From Tenodera sinensis (Eukaryota > Arthropoda > Insecta > Mantodea > Mantidae): a DNA stretch of 64,000 nucleotides. The translations under genes and the position numbers were made by a program. This document shows, piece after piece, positions 31,905 through 43,374 of the stretch (position 1 is its first letter; each line of letters opens with the position of its first letter). The stretch lies in the NCBI GenBank assembly GCA_030765045.1, contig CM060965.1, forward strand, positions 19,482,085 to 19,546,084, written 5' to 3'. A model generated the notes under the pieces. The model made no database searches and was not told the DNA's origin. It saw only the letters and a program-made list of their open reading frames with translations.

Positions 31905-32949
31905 CAGAAAATGGGTACAACATTCAGTAATGGATGACATGGATTGTAAACTCAACTTCCTCTTGCAAATTTTTTATCTTACAATTTACAGCTATGGGAT
32001 ATAAGCTTTCCATTTTTTTTTGTGACAGTTTTTGAGTTCAGATTATGAAGCATAAAATATGGACTAGAGATCTGATAGCCCAAAAATTGATGTTTTTCCC
32101 TTTAATAAATATTTATTGCAGTACCATGAATTTCAGTATGTGTAGCACAGAAGCAGTCTTCCGGGACTCTTATAAAACAAAATTCCCATTTATTTTATAT
32201 GTAATAAATTTAATGCACTAACATATGCATACTAAATTTGTCATTGCAAAATTATGCTTTGCTGGATATGGGAAAATAAGTGTTTCAATTTCAGGAACTT
32301 GCAGTATGTGTTCATTTTGTAAACAATTAGGGCAGTTAAACCCAATTCATAAAAGTTAATGTCATATTAAATTTCAGTTGGGAGGTTTGTGTTCACATAC
32401 AAAACAATCTGCTCTAAATGCAAGTGACATTTCTATTTTTATCACCATCTTTGTGTATATCTGTTACAGAGGATAATAAAATCTACAAGGCTTGTAGAAG
32501 TAGGTCAGCATTTTGAAAAATGCCATAGATATTCTACTCTGAAGGTCTTTCTTTATTGACAGGCAATTACTAGAAACATTCCAGTCATAGCTACAATATC
32601 CATTACGGATCCTCTGTATGTGACGCTGGCAGGCTGAGAGCAGCTTGATGTGTGTTCACTTTTATGATGGGATGTGGGATTTTGCAGGATGGCAGGTGAA
32701 AAATGAGGTTGGGTGTTGAAGGGAGGTAGCAATTTCTGCTCCTCAATGGCTATAGGGCACTGCTGGCATGTTTGTTTTATACCAGATATGGTTCATTTTG
32801 AAATTGAAAGGTCTCTTGGAATGATTGTATGGGAGCTCAGCTTTTGCTCCTGGTGTTACCGGATATGCTTGCATGCCATGGCATCTCCCCAAGAGACCTA
32901 ATGGGTGCTCAGATGTGGCAATGAGTGGTAAAATTTTGCAGCCTGGTGC
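31905..32949. other. NFXL1 intron segment without features
   Basis: No gene or repeat recognised. Confidence 0.4.
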
Positions 32950-33930
32950 CTAATTTCATCCTCCACGTATAGAAGAGATGAAGCCTCTTGCAGCAGCCTC
33001 GAGGGGAAACAGTGGTATACAGAATAGATTATCCGAAGACCTCCATTCTGCACGCACTGCAGTTGGGTGGTTTGAATCTGCAGCCATGCCCCTGATCTTG
33101 CAGGTGTACAAAAGGACGGGGATTACGATGGCCTCAAAAAGGCATAGCTTCAAAAGAACAGGCATCCTGGTCCTCACCATAGAGTATAATGAGGCTGTTT
33201 GCTGGATGCACCACGTTTCGGATGTGCTCCCGAAAAGCCAGACCCTTATCGAGCTTCACTCCTAGGTAGGTGATGGTATGCGTCCATTTTATTCTTCTTC
33301 TGAGATAAGTGAATGCAGGGACGTTTGCGGGAAAGTGGCACTTGGTGAAGAGAATGGCATGGCTTTTTTTTGGGCTTATGGGCAATCGCCAATGCCTGCA
33401 CCACTTTTGGAGGAGGCAGAGGTGTCTCTGACAGGGAGGAAGGTTATGCGTGGGATACAGCAGTACGTCAGCAGTTTACATGCTGCTCTGTTGGTATATC
33501 GGTCACGTAGACACTGAGAAACATGGGGGACAAAACAGGACCTTCAGGGACTCTGCCTCGAATTGGCTTTTGTGCAGATTTGTTTCCCGCAACTGAGATC
33601 ACAAAAGATTTGTGTTTTAGCAATCCATGTAATATGTGTATTATGTGTGTGGATAGCTCCAGTTGGACGAGTTTGCTCAGGAAGCCACATGACAGATCAT
33701 GGAGAATGCCTTCTACACTATTTGCAGCAGCTGCTGAGGCATTGAGTGACCAGGCTGAAGCCCAAACTGGTGGGGAGGGATTGCTTCTACCAGTGGGAGG
33801 GAGAAGTGGGCAAGTAGAAGCCTCTCAAAAACTTTCGATAGGATAGAAAGGAGCAGTAGTTGGCTGGATGTACCGGGTCTATCCCTGGCTTCAAAATGCA
33901 GATTACCGGGCCTCCCTACACTCACATGGA
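32950..33930 (-). pseudogene. Jockey-type LINE reverse transcriptase fragment
   Basis: On the - strand 33925-33713 reads as RT motifs (LLSILSKVFERLLL, then IPPHQFGLQPGHSMPQQLL). 33385-32956 reads as the RT C-terminal part (SPKKSHAILF, ITYLGVKLDKGLAFREHI). The active-site box between them is not readable, and several frameshifts are present. The endonuclease and RNase H parts are absent. It is a dead insertion in the same orientation as the host gene, inside an NFXL1 intron. Confidence 0.75.
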
Positions 33931-34249
33931 AAGTGACACACTGAGGCCATATTAAAGATATTTGTGAGAGAGAGTGCAGTCTTGAATGGAAAGATTATGG
34001 ATCAGCCATATTCAAAAATGTGTTATGTATCAACCAATGAACACTTATGATTCACTTATAATAATTCATTTTGAGCCTACATTGGGATGTTATTTTTTGA
34101 TACTGGGCATTAATATTTTTTCAGCTATTTATACTTCAGTCAACATAATGCAGGTTAGCCAATGTCAAAATTTGATATAACTAAATGCAGATCCATTTAC
34201 AATTCCTGTAGTTGAACCATACTTTATTCCTTTATGAATAGTATAATTT

Positions 34250-34620
34250 TAAATTATAATTTTTTATATACATTAGCTGAAAATATCTTAAACATATGGC
34301 ATTTTAATCAAATTTTTCAAAAAATTTTCCATGTGAAGGTTAGTTTAGGGCAGAGTAATTTTCTTCAAAATCTTTGTGTGGCATCCTTGAAAAATGTTAA
34401 CTTAAATACTAACTATGGTTATTAACCAACTTTTAGTTTTTTAGTTATGCTGTTCACAGACTCAGACACACAGACATACGCACACACTTTTTCTAAAAAT
34501 TGCTTCTTTTTTTTGTGATTCAGGGGGCCTCAAAACATATATTTTTGGTTGAAATCTCAACATCATATTTCTGGATGGAATACAGTACTTCCCCTATTTA
34601 CTACAGTAATAGAGAACGCA
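34250..34620 (+). repeat. ~370-bp dispersed repeat with CA seed, copy 2
   Basis: Same landmark order as 28262-28655 (ATATCTTAAACATATGG, TTTTCTTCAAAATCTTTG, ACCAACTTTTAGT, ACACACTTTTTCTAAAAAT, GGCCTCAAAACATATA). The CA tract is only a few interrupted units. Confidence 0.7.
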
Positions 34621-35444
34621 ATAAGAATATGCTCACTGTACAAGAACTACAGCTTACACTCTATTTCTCTGTCTCTCTCTTTCTTCTACAGTTTCTTCAG
34701 TTAACATCTATCTTTTGAGGTGTTATATATTAGCTAAACTTATAATACTTTGTGCTTATGATAAACTTAATGACATGTGTATAAAGAAATATGAAATGAA
34801 AACACTTCTGGATTTTAAGTTTTACTCCTCCTTTTGAAAGTTTCCTTAAAGTTGTGTATTTACACATTTTAAGTGCTATCTCTTCCTGCGCATGTATAAT
34901 ATATAGTATAGCTGTTGCAAAATTTAATGGCGGCTGGCTCAACATAAAAACTAATCATAGGTTTGCGACCCCTTGCAGTATTGTGTAGCTGAACATCTGT
35001 GAAATCAGGCTGTACAGCCGGTGATATAAATATCATTTGCACCCACAAAATTTATTTGAACAGGAAAACTATCAGCTGCCTTTAAATTTTGTGGCTATCA
35101 TAATAGTGTTAAAGCCCACTCTTACTGCATACATCATATGCATTAGACACTGGTGATACATGGCATAAAATGATAATTCTGAAAGGAAATTTGGGAGGGA
35201 AACTTTCCAGGCCTAAATTTAAGATACCTCACCAGCATTTGCCAGTTAGTAAGGACAGGAAAAGTTGGAAAAAACCTGGAGAAAAGGATGAATCCTAGCA
35301 TCATTTGAACAGCAGACTTCAAATTCATGGTTCCCCTTACTACCCAATTTGGTTGTAACATAGAATGTCAAATTGTAAATAATTCTCATAGTGCAAGCAA
35401 AGCATAATTATTAATTTAATTAATTTAATATAATTATTAATAAC
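34621..35444. other. NFXL1 intron segment without features
   Basis: Nothing recognised. Confidence 0.4.
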
Positions 35445-35642
35445 CTTTAATTCTTCCTCTTTTTTCTTTTTGCACACTTCATCGCATTCAATCTTTGCTT
35501 CCCCAGACCTAACCAAATTGCAAGGAAAGTCTTTTCGTAGACGTTTGCAGGAACACGTCACCTTCATCTTCTTATGACAGGCCTCTGGTTCAGGACATTC
35601 ACCAGTATGGCAGTCTGATCTACAGCGATGACCACAGGGATA
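35445..35642 (-). CDS. NFXL1: NFXL1-type protein, exon with NF-X1 zinc finger
   Basis: This is a 66-codon exon, phase 0 at both ends. The acceptor AATTTCCAG precedes 35642; the donor after AAG is GTTATT, a weak GT. It starts YPCGHRCRSDCHTGECP, an NF-X1-type finger start with the C-G-H-x-C core and CHxGxCP. It continues CHKKMKVTCSCKRLRKDFPC and IECDEVCKKKKEEELK, which passes directly into the charged helix of the next exon. Cys/His spacing matches the last finger block of NFXL1. NF-X1 fingers are proposed to bind DNA (X-box) or act as RING-like modules; the role in this animal is unknown. Confidence 0.9.
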
Positions 35643-35713
35643 CTGGAAATTGGAAACATCAGCTTATCATACAGGAGGTTACTTGGCACAAAATTACTAG
35701 TAAATCTTGAATG

Positions 35714-36056
35714 CATTGAGAGGTAGAACTGGAACTTAAAAATTCAATGCCACAACTGGGATTTGAACCACAGACCTTCCGCTTACCAGGCGGCTGCTCT
35801 AACCATTGAGCTATTGTGACAAACTGCCAGAATGGCATTAAATTCTCAAACCAGTTCGTATTTCTCCTGGTAAACCACAAAGGCAGTCTCACATCAGAGA
35901 CAAATTACCCCAATGGTGACTTACTATTGTAAGTACTTTATGTCCCAGGAATTGAATTTTTAAGTTCCAGTTCTACCTCTCAAACTTTGCCCACACAAGG
36001 CTTGTGTGTTTAAAAACACCAACAGTAAGTTAGTTGGCATAAATAAATAATAATTA
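35714..36056 (+). repeat. Hairpin tRNA-derived retroposon filling most of an NFXL1 intron
   Basis: It starts at GAGAGGTAGAACTGG and runs through the antisense tRNA-like head and the central block (TATTTCTCCTGGTAAACCAC, AATTACCCCAATGG). It then jumps to the body (AATTTTTAAGTTCCAG) and the ATAAATAAATAATAA tail; the sense head is deleted. The host intron (35643-36082) is only 440 bp, so this copy makes up nearly 80% of it. Confidence 0.85.
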
Positions 36057-36082
36057 CCACTTGAATGCATTGCTAAACATAC

Positions 36083-36313
36083 CAATTTGGGACACTGATT
36101 TCCACAGTTTTGCAGCTCTGATTTCTCTTTAGCAGACGTCCATTCACTGCAGCGTATGTAGAGCTGGTTTAAGCCACAGTTACAGCGAACACGTATCATT
36201 TGATTGCATGGAGGACAATCACCTGGATGGCATGGTTTGAGGCAAATGTGTGAACATCCTTCAGGACGCATTTTGGTGCAACCAGATTCGCATATCTCAC
36301 AGTTAACTCCAGC
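36083..36313 (-). CDS. NFXL1: NFXL1-type protein, exon with NF-X1 zinc fingers
   Basis: This is a 77-codon exon, phase 0 at both ends. The acceptor (CACTTTCTAG) ends before 36313 and the donor GTATGT follows TTG at 36083. It reads AGVNCEICESGCTKMRPEGC, then HICLKPCHPGDCPPCNQ, a clear NF-X1 finger with CHPGxCPPC. IRVRCNCGLNQLYIRCSEW follows, and it ends NCGNQCPKL, which splices to YPCGHRC. Residue order and spacing follow vertebrate NFXL1 closely. Confidence 0.92.
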
Positions 36314-37931
36314 CTAGAAAGTGCAGGTGAGATTAAAATAGCATCACGGAAACCAATAGTAAAGTAAAATGCTCTTCATCCTGGCACTCAATTTCTTTTT
36401 GTTAATTTGGTACATTTCTTAATGTGTATGTGGTCAGAATCAAAACAGTTAATCAACTGTATATCAACTGATATACTCCTGAGTTTTCTTTACATGTGAA
36501 GGTTTCCACTTTGATTTTAGCAAATGTCCAAGGGGGCTAGTTTGACTTGTCATACAGGAAATTCACAAACCACCCTCAGCTATGCATCAATTTCAGATGA
36601 TTTTCAAAAACCACATCACTTTAGCCCTTCAAATCAATTTTTCCTTTGACACTTGCTAAAATCAAACTGAATGCAAACCATCACATCTAAAGAAAAACCC
36701 AGGGTCCCCAAATCAAGTGTTCAGATTCAGACCAAATATACATTGGTAAAATAAAAAAAAATCTCAATATCAGGATGAAAGAGCATTTTAGAAACATTAA
36801 ATTCTAGCCAACATATAAATCAGCTGTGGCCCAACATTTTTTGATTAATAACCAACACAGCAGTATAAACAACACAAAGCTGTTAAACATCACCAGAAAT
36901 AAAGAAGTTAGAGATGGGAAAAAATCCTTATCCAAAAAGAAAAACAATTTAGTTATAAACTTTGAAATTCCTGCAGATATGAATTTCTATTCTTAGCCGA
37001 TTCACATCATTTAATGACCAGGACTACATGCGTCTTTTTGGCATATGAATCGTATGACGAGCTCAGCTCACTATGCTGCATTGCTCGATATAATTCCACA
37101 TAATTTAGGTTCCTTCTCATAAATGTCATTTGTACACGTCTGGAACAAATGCTAACATGTAGTATTTGTAATTCTGATCAGTATGATGTAACCACCTGTG
37201 TTTCAATCAAGGAAATGCAATTTTATCTTAGCATTATTTGACTCACCTCAGTAGCCGTCATGGTGGCAAAAAAAATTTGTGCCAATGACAAGAAGAATTT
37301 GAGAAAACTGAGTGTATTAGAGAGTGAAAGTGGTGATTTTTCTGCTATGAAACAGAGTCTGAAGAAGATACTGATGACAGTGATAATGAATCTTGCAGAA
37401 AGCAGCAAAGAGCATAATTATGACACCAATGATGACGTGCCAGGCCTTTGAAATGTATTCACATTATGACGCAGAAAAACCACTGTAACTGGCATTGGAC
37501 TAAAACTGACAACCACCTCATTCTCTACCCTTTTATTGCAAATAGTGGTATTTGCAAATACTCATTGAATAAGCACGCGTCACAGATGCCGTCTGCACTT
37601 TAAATCTTTTTTAGAATGCAGGGAAGCTTTGACAAAATATGTGACAAAACGAATGCTTACGCAACGAGGTAGTTGAACAATCCCGACAAAGTGTTGAAAG
37701 ACAATGAAAAATGAAATCAGAGCCTATATTGCTTAGTTACGTTGATGTCTCAAGTGTGAAAAAAGCTATTCACTTGTGCTAGAGCAAAACCCGATGCCTA
37801 GATACCACAATTTTTCCTGAAATAGTGAGTAGGGAGAGATTCAAACTGATTTCCCATTTCTTTCATACACAACAGCAGTATTAGGACTACAGTATTGGTG
37901 AGTTTATGCTTTTAATATTGTGCACCCAAAT
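36314..37931. other. Start of the 11.6-kb NFXL1 intron
   Basis: No exon. A 37260-37451 frame with acidic Ser/Asp-rich sequence slightly recalls the N terminus of piggyBac transposases, but it lacks any catalytic motif and I make no call. Confidence 0.4.
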
Positions 37932-39443
37932 TGAGACAGAATATTAGAAGACCCCAAAAGAAAATCGTTCATGTGAATGTTTGTTAAAAGTGTAATTCGT
38001 TTTTTGATGTTGGTATGAGATAGTTAAATGACAAAAACATGTTGATAAGGTTCATTGTTACGAACAACTAAGTTTGCACAAAGACGTCATAAATCTTTCC
38101 ATATTTGATTTTAATATATATGTATAAATATTAGAATTGTATGTGTTCCATAATAAAAGTAGGGGAGGATGATTAGGGATCGCTTCCCTAACGAGAAAGA
38201 ACTATTTGATGGACGCATGCGCGGATGAATATGTAAAAGGCGGTGTCACGTCAAACGACGCCAAAAACTGTTCACTCGCGTGTGTATGTTCAAGCTGAAA
38301 AGACATTTTTATGTAGTGTGAACATGGAACTTTCATCAAGCATAAGTTCCACTAAGTGAAAAAGTGGAAAGGTTTTTAAGCATTTGGAATGGTGCTGAGA
38401 GGAATTACTTAATGTAAAGTATCGATGAAGTGTTAATAAAATATTACATTGTGGTGAAGAAACATTGTGTGATATTTCATTCAATCCGTTACCACGACCT
38501 AGATAGAAAAGGAGTCTCATAGCACAGCACATTCCGAAAAAATAATAGCAAAAACAGCACCAACATTTTCAACAAAAATAGTTAATTGTTGATTTTAAAT
38601 TATTTTTAAGCATTAAGGCATTACTGCACTCACAACTATGGAATTAAAATCTTATTTCTTGGTTAGTTGCCAGTGCATTTAAACATGATGCAACTGGGTT
38701 AGTGGTTGAAGCCTCCACCACCAGAGGAACTCCACCAATCTGTGAAGGGCTCAGATATTCAAACCAGTTGTCAGCAGCTTATATGTTCCTACGGTATGGT
38801 GCTGTTTTTGCAATTCTTTTTACGGAATGTGCTGTGCTATGAGGCTCGTTTTCTATCTAGGTCGTGGTAACGGATGGAATGGAAAATCACATGATGTTTC
38901 TTTACCACAATGTATTAATTTATTAACACTTCATCGATACTTTACATTAAACAATTTCTCTCAGCACCATGCTAAATGCTTAAAAACCTTTACACTTTTT
39001 CACTTAGTAGAACTTATGCTAGATGAAAGTTTGGTGAAAGTTCCATGTTCACACTACCTAAATATGGTTGTCTTTTCAGCTCGAACATACACACGCGAGT
39101 GAACAGTTTTTTGGCGTCATTTGACGCGACACCGCCTTTTTCATATACATCCGCGTATGCGTCCATCAAATAGTTCTTTCTCGTTAGGGGAGCGATCCCT
39201 AATCATCCTCCCCTACTTTTATTATGGAACACATACAATTCTAATATTTATACATATATATTAAAATCAAATATGGAAAGATTTATGACGTCTTTGGGCA
39301 AACTTAGTTGTTCGTAACAATGAACCTTATCAACATGTTTTCGTCATTTAACTATCTCATACCAACATAAAAAAAACGAATTAACTTTTAACAAACATTC
39401 ACATGAACAATTTTCTTTTGGGGTCTTCTAATATTCTGTCTCA
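37932..39443. mobile_element. 1.5-kb foldback element with ~630-bp inverted arms
   Basis: The ends are exact mirror images: TGAGACAGAATATTAGAAGA at 37932 and its complement ending at 39443. The arms extend about 630 bp each, to near 38570 and 38800, around a ~230-bp loop. Divergence is modest, with small indels. Mirrored 80-90-codon frames in both arms (beginning MCCAMRL) simply reflect the duplication. No transposase is visible and no target duplication is obvious. It resembles foldback or long-TIR MITE elements. A second partial copy is at 1-245. Confidence 0.85.
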
Positions 39444-39710
39444 GGTAAATGTGGTGGATGAAACCTAGGAGTGTAAGTTGGTTCAATTCTAAATTCCCAT
39501 GCTCAATTTACAGATTCTGTTGTATAAATTCTGTACAATTCCTTTAATCCCCCCCAAATACTTTATATTGCATGAAACTTGTCTTGGCTTTTTTTGGGGT
39601 AAGGAGATGGACTCTTCCACTGTTTAGATTGTTACGTTGTTTCAGGACTATACCCATAAATCCTTGTTTCATCATCAGTAACTACTTTCTCCATAAACTC
39701 CATACTGTTA

Positions 39711-39868
39711 TTATTTATTTATGCCATCAAACTGGATTCAGTTGGAGAAGTCATTGTCATTCTGGCAGGTTGTCACCGTAGCTTATTGGTTAGAGCACCC
39801 ACTTGATAAGTCTGTGGTTCAAATCCCAGCTGTGGCACTGAGTTTTTCAGTTCTGATTCTACCTCTCA
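39711..39868 (-). repeat. Hairpin tRNA-derived retroposon, internally deleted copy
   Basis: A stub of the tail (ATTATTTATTTATGCCA) is joined to the far half: GTCATTCTGGCAGGTTGTCAC, A box TAGCTTATTGG, B box GGTTCAAATCC, ending at TACCTCTCA. Confidence 0.7.
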
Positions 39869-40289
39869 TCCATACATTGTCCTTTAAGATCTGTGTAATA
39901 TCACATAGTGTTTCTTTTGGTTACTTGAAAGGAAGCAAACAAACTTAGCAGCAATTCTTCTCTTGTCCAAATGGTCTTTTAAATGCTTTGAACACTTCCG
40001 AAGGGGGGGGGGGGGGGGGCTAATGCATTAGAAATTTCTGTTTTGTAACACCTATCATTTAATACCATTTCCCTCACCTGATTGATATTTTTTTTAATTT
40101 CTTGGAAGAGGATCATCCTAAACAAACTGCATCCTTAACTGCTGTCATACCACTTTTAAATTTCAAAAAACCCTGAAATGCTTGAGATTGGCACTTTATT
40201 TCATCACATAACATTTTATAGGTTTAGGTTACCAAGTTTGAAGCAAACTCTCATGTTTGTTCTTTCTAATCTTTTATTTTTGATAAATT
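39869..40289. other. Intronic DNA with a 17-bp G run
   Basis: A homopolymer of 17 G lies at 40003-40019, with diverged AT-rich sequence otherwise. Nothing coding. Confidence 0.6.
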
Positions 40290-41815
40290 TAGGCTAGTAT
40301 AGGCTCACATAGGCTACACCAGATCTGTATATAAGTATAGACTGAGGAGATAGGCTAGTATAGGCTCACATAGGCTACACCAGATCTGTATATAAGTATA
40401 GACTGAGGAGGTAGGCTAGTATAGGCTCACATAGGCTACACCAGATCTGTATATAAGTATAGACTGAGGAGATAGGCTAGTATAGGCTCACATAGGCTAC
40501 ACCAGATCTGTATATAAGTATAGACTGAGGAGATAGGCTAGTATAGGCTCACATAGGCTAATCCAGATCTGTATATAAGTATAGGCTGGGGAGATAGGCT
40601 AGTATAGGCTCACATAGGCTAATCCAGATCTGTATATAAGTATAGGCTGGGGAGATAGGCTAGCATAGGCTCACATAGGCTAATCCAGATCTGTATATAA
40701 GTATAGGCTGAGGAGATAGGCTAGTATAGGCTCACATAGGCTAATCCAGATCTGTATATAAGTATAGGCTGGGGAGATAGGCTAGTATAGGCTCACATAG
40801 GCTACACCAGATCTGTATATAAGTACAGACTGAGGAGATAGGCTTGTATAGGCTCACATAGGCTAATCCAGATCTGTGTATAAGTATAGGCTGGGGAGAT
40901 AGGCTAGTATAGGCTCACATAGGCTACACCAGATCTGTATATAAGTACAGACTGAGGAGATAGGCTTGTATAGGCTCACATAGGCTAATCCAGATCTGTA
41001 TATAAGTATAGGCTGGGGAGATAGGCTAGTATAGGCTCACATAGGCTACACCAGATCTGTATATAAGTACAGACTGAGGAGATAGGCTAGTATACTCTCA
41101 CATAGGCTAATCCAGCTCTGTATATACGTATAGGCTGGGGAGATAGGCTAGTTTAGGCTCACATGGGCTACACCAGATCTGTATATAAGTACAGACTGAG
41201 GAGATAGGCTTGTATAGGCTCACATAGGCTACACCAGATCTGTATGTAAGTATACACTGAAGAGGTACGCTTGTGTAGGCTCACATACGCTACACCAGAT
41301 CTGTATAGGAGTATAGACTGACAGGGTAGGCTTGTATAGGCTCACATAGGATACACCAGATCTGTATATAACTATAGACCAGTATAGGCTCACATAGGCT
41401 ACACCAGATCAGTATATAAGTATAGAATGAAGAGATAGGCTAGCATAGGCTACACCAGATCTGTGTATAAGTATAGGCTGGGGAGATAGGCTAGCATAGG
41501 CTCACATAGGCTGCACCATATCTGTATATAAGTATAGACTGAGGAGATAGGTTAGTATAGGCTCACATAGGCTACACACAGACTACACCAGATCTGTATG
41601 TAAGTATAGACTGAAGAGATAGGCCTGTGTAGGCTCACATACGCTACACGAGATCTGTATATAAGTATAGACTGAGGACATAGGCTAGTATAGGCTCACA
41701 TAGGTTACACCAGATCTGTACATAAGTATAGACTGAGGAGATAGGCTAGTATAAGCTCACATAGGCTACACGAGATCGGTACATAAGTATAGGCTGGGGA
41801 GATAGGCTAGTATAG
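40290..41815. repeat. 61-bp satellite, left array (~25 units)
   Basis: The sequence shifts one base per 60-column line, giving a 61-bp unit with landmarks TAGGCTAGTATAGGCTCACA, CCAGATCTGTATATAAGTAT and GAGGAGA. Each unit contains an inner 10-bp echo (TAGGCTnnna three times). Two sub-types alternate here: ACACC...AGACTGAGG and AATCC...AGGCTGGGG. The last ~600 bp are more degenerate, with deletions. Confidence 0.95.
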
Positions 41816-42009
41816 AATAAGATTTGAAGCTTTCCTGGCGACAAACATATTCAAGATGCTCTCGGACTTCGAGCCGGGTGTAGTGATGAAAAGACATGGA
41901 CATTTACGGAGTGTACATCTCTCCCATCTTCAGGATGAATGACTAGCAAGAGTGAAGGGACCAGTATATGTACTGTCAGCTAGTACGTACAGAGTAGAAA
42001 ACACCCAGT

Positions 42010-43374
42010 CTAGTGTGGAGGTGGTTCATCGCTCCGTTGGAATCTGTGTTTTCTGAGTTGGTCGATTTCCAATGTTAAGGCTGGTTTCCAGGATGGACTA
42101 AACTGCAATCCAGCGTCCCGGTTCAGTGTACTCTTCTCGGAGGAGATGGACATAGCCTCCTTAACCCTCCGTTCCCGTAAACCGCTACATTTTGCCACAA
42201 TGGTCGTTTCTTTGAAGTTAGCTCTGTGGTCTTTTTCAAAGCAGTGCTCCACCAGCCTTGACTTGACAGGCTGCATTAATCGTACAGACCGTTCGTGCTC
42301 CGTGACTCTGGTGGAAATGGTCCTGCCGGTTTGCCCTATGTACGGCGTCCCACATTCACAGGGGATACGGTATACCCCTGGTACATTAAGGTGCAGTTTG
42401 TCCTTTAGCGGCCTCACTAGGTGTTGGATCTTCAAAGGTGGCTTGTGGATGGTTCTGATGTTGTGTTTTGTGAGAATTCTACTTATTCTGCCGGAAAGAT
42501 TGCCAGTGTATGGGATGCAGGCAGTGACGGTCGGCTGGTCTGGTGTTTGCTGAGTTTGTGGCTTTCCTCTCCTGGCGTTGGAGATTGAGGCTTCAATATC
42601 GTCTATGTAGTAGCCGTTTTGGCGGAATGTGTGCCTCAGGTGCTGCAGCTCTTGTTTTAGGTGGCTGGGATCAGAGACCAACAGAGCTCTATGGGACAGA
42701 GTGTTGAGAACTCCGACCCGTTGTGACTTATGATGGAAACTGCGAGCATTCAAATAGAGGTCAGTGTGTGTTGGTTTGCGGTACACTGCATGCCCCAGAG
42801 TACTGTTGTTGTTTCTGGAGACCAGGATGTCAAAAAATGGCAGATTTCCGTCCTTCTCCACTTCCATGGTGAACTGAATTTGGGGTCGGAGGCTGTTGAG
42901 GTGTGTGAGAAAGCTTGGCAAAGTGTCTCGTCGATGTGGCCAAATAACGAATGTGTCGTCAACCTACCGGTAGAAATGAGATGGCTTAAGTGGGGCTGTG
43001 GCCAGTACTTCGTGTTCCAGGTGTTCCATGTACAAATTTGCTATTACTGGTGACAACGGAGAGCCCATTGCCACACCGTCTAGCTGTTCATAGAATCTGC
43101 CACCAAACAGGAAGAAAGTAGGCGTTAGAGTGTGCCGGAAGAGCTCGATGTCGGCCGGAAAGTGTTCCTTCAGAAGCTGGATGGTTTCTTGTAGCGGTAT
43201 CCTAGTAAAAAGAGATACCACATCGAAGCTGACGTGAAGATCAGAAGGGCCGGTAGTGATGTTGTCCAAGGACTGTATTAATTGTGGGGAGTTCGTCACG
43301 GGGTGTGGGCAGTCCCCTACCAGAGGTTGCAACTGGTAAGGGATTGCCCACACCACGTGACGAACTCCCCACAA
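42010..43374 (-). pseudogene. Penelope-like RT and GIY-YIG endonuclease, left arm copy
   Basis: The N terminus is missing. From 43374 it reads TNSPQLIQSLDN and then RT motifs SFDVVSLFTRIP and LDGVAMGSPLSPVIANLYME. An in-frame TAG replaces the Tyr of the expected YVDD catalytic box (FYR-stop-VDDTFVIWP). The frame then continues uninterrupted (303 codons) through a linker to the GIY-YIG endonuclease: GVYRIPCECGTPYIGQTGRT, then a Cys/His-rich segment (SRLVEHCFEKDH) and a basic tail. RT upstream of the nuclease domain is the Penelope-like signature. As it stands the RT is interrupted and 5'-truncated, hence inactive. Confidence 0.92.

Noticed and set aside
37260..37451. Acidic Ser/Asp-rich frame resembling the N terminus of piggyBac transposases
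   Set aside because: Only low-complexity similarity; no DDD core or TTAA-flanked CCY ends seen.
38290..39102. Mirrored 80-90-codon frames (both beginning MCCAMRL)
   Set aside because: They are the two arms of the foldback element. The similarity follows from the inverted duplication and does not show coding constraint. No known domain.
41849..42009. Possible hammerhead ribozyme, as found in some Penelope-like elements
   Set aside because: I looked for the CTGATGA and GAAA core on both strands in the terminal parts and found only partial, wrongly spaced matches.
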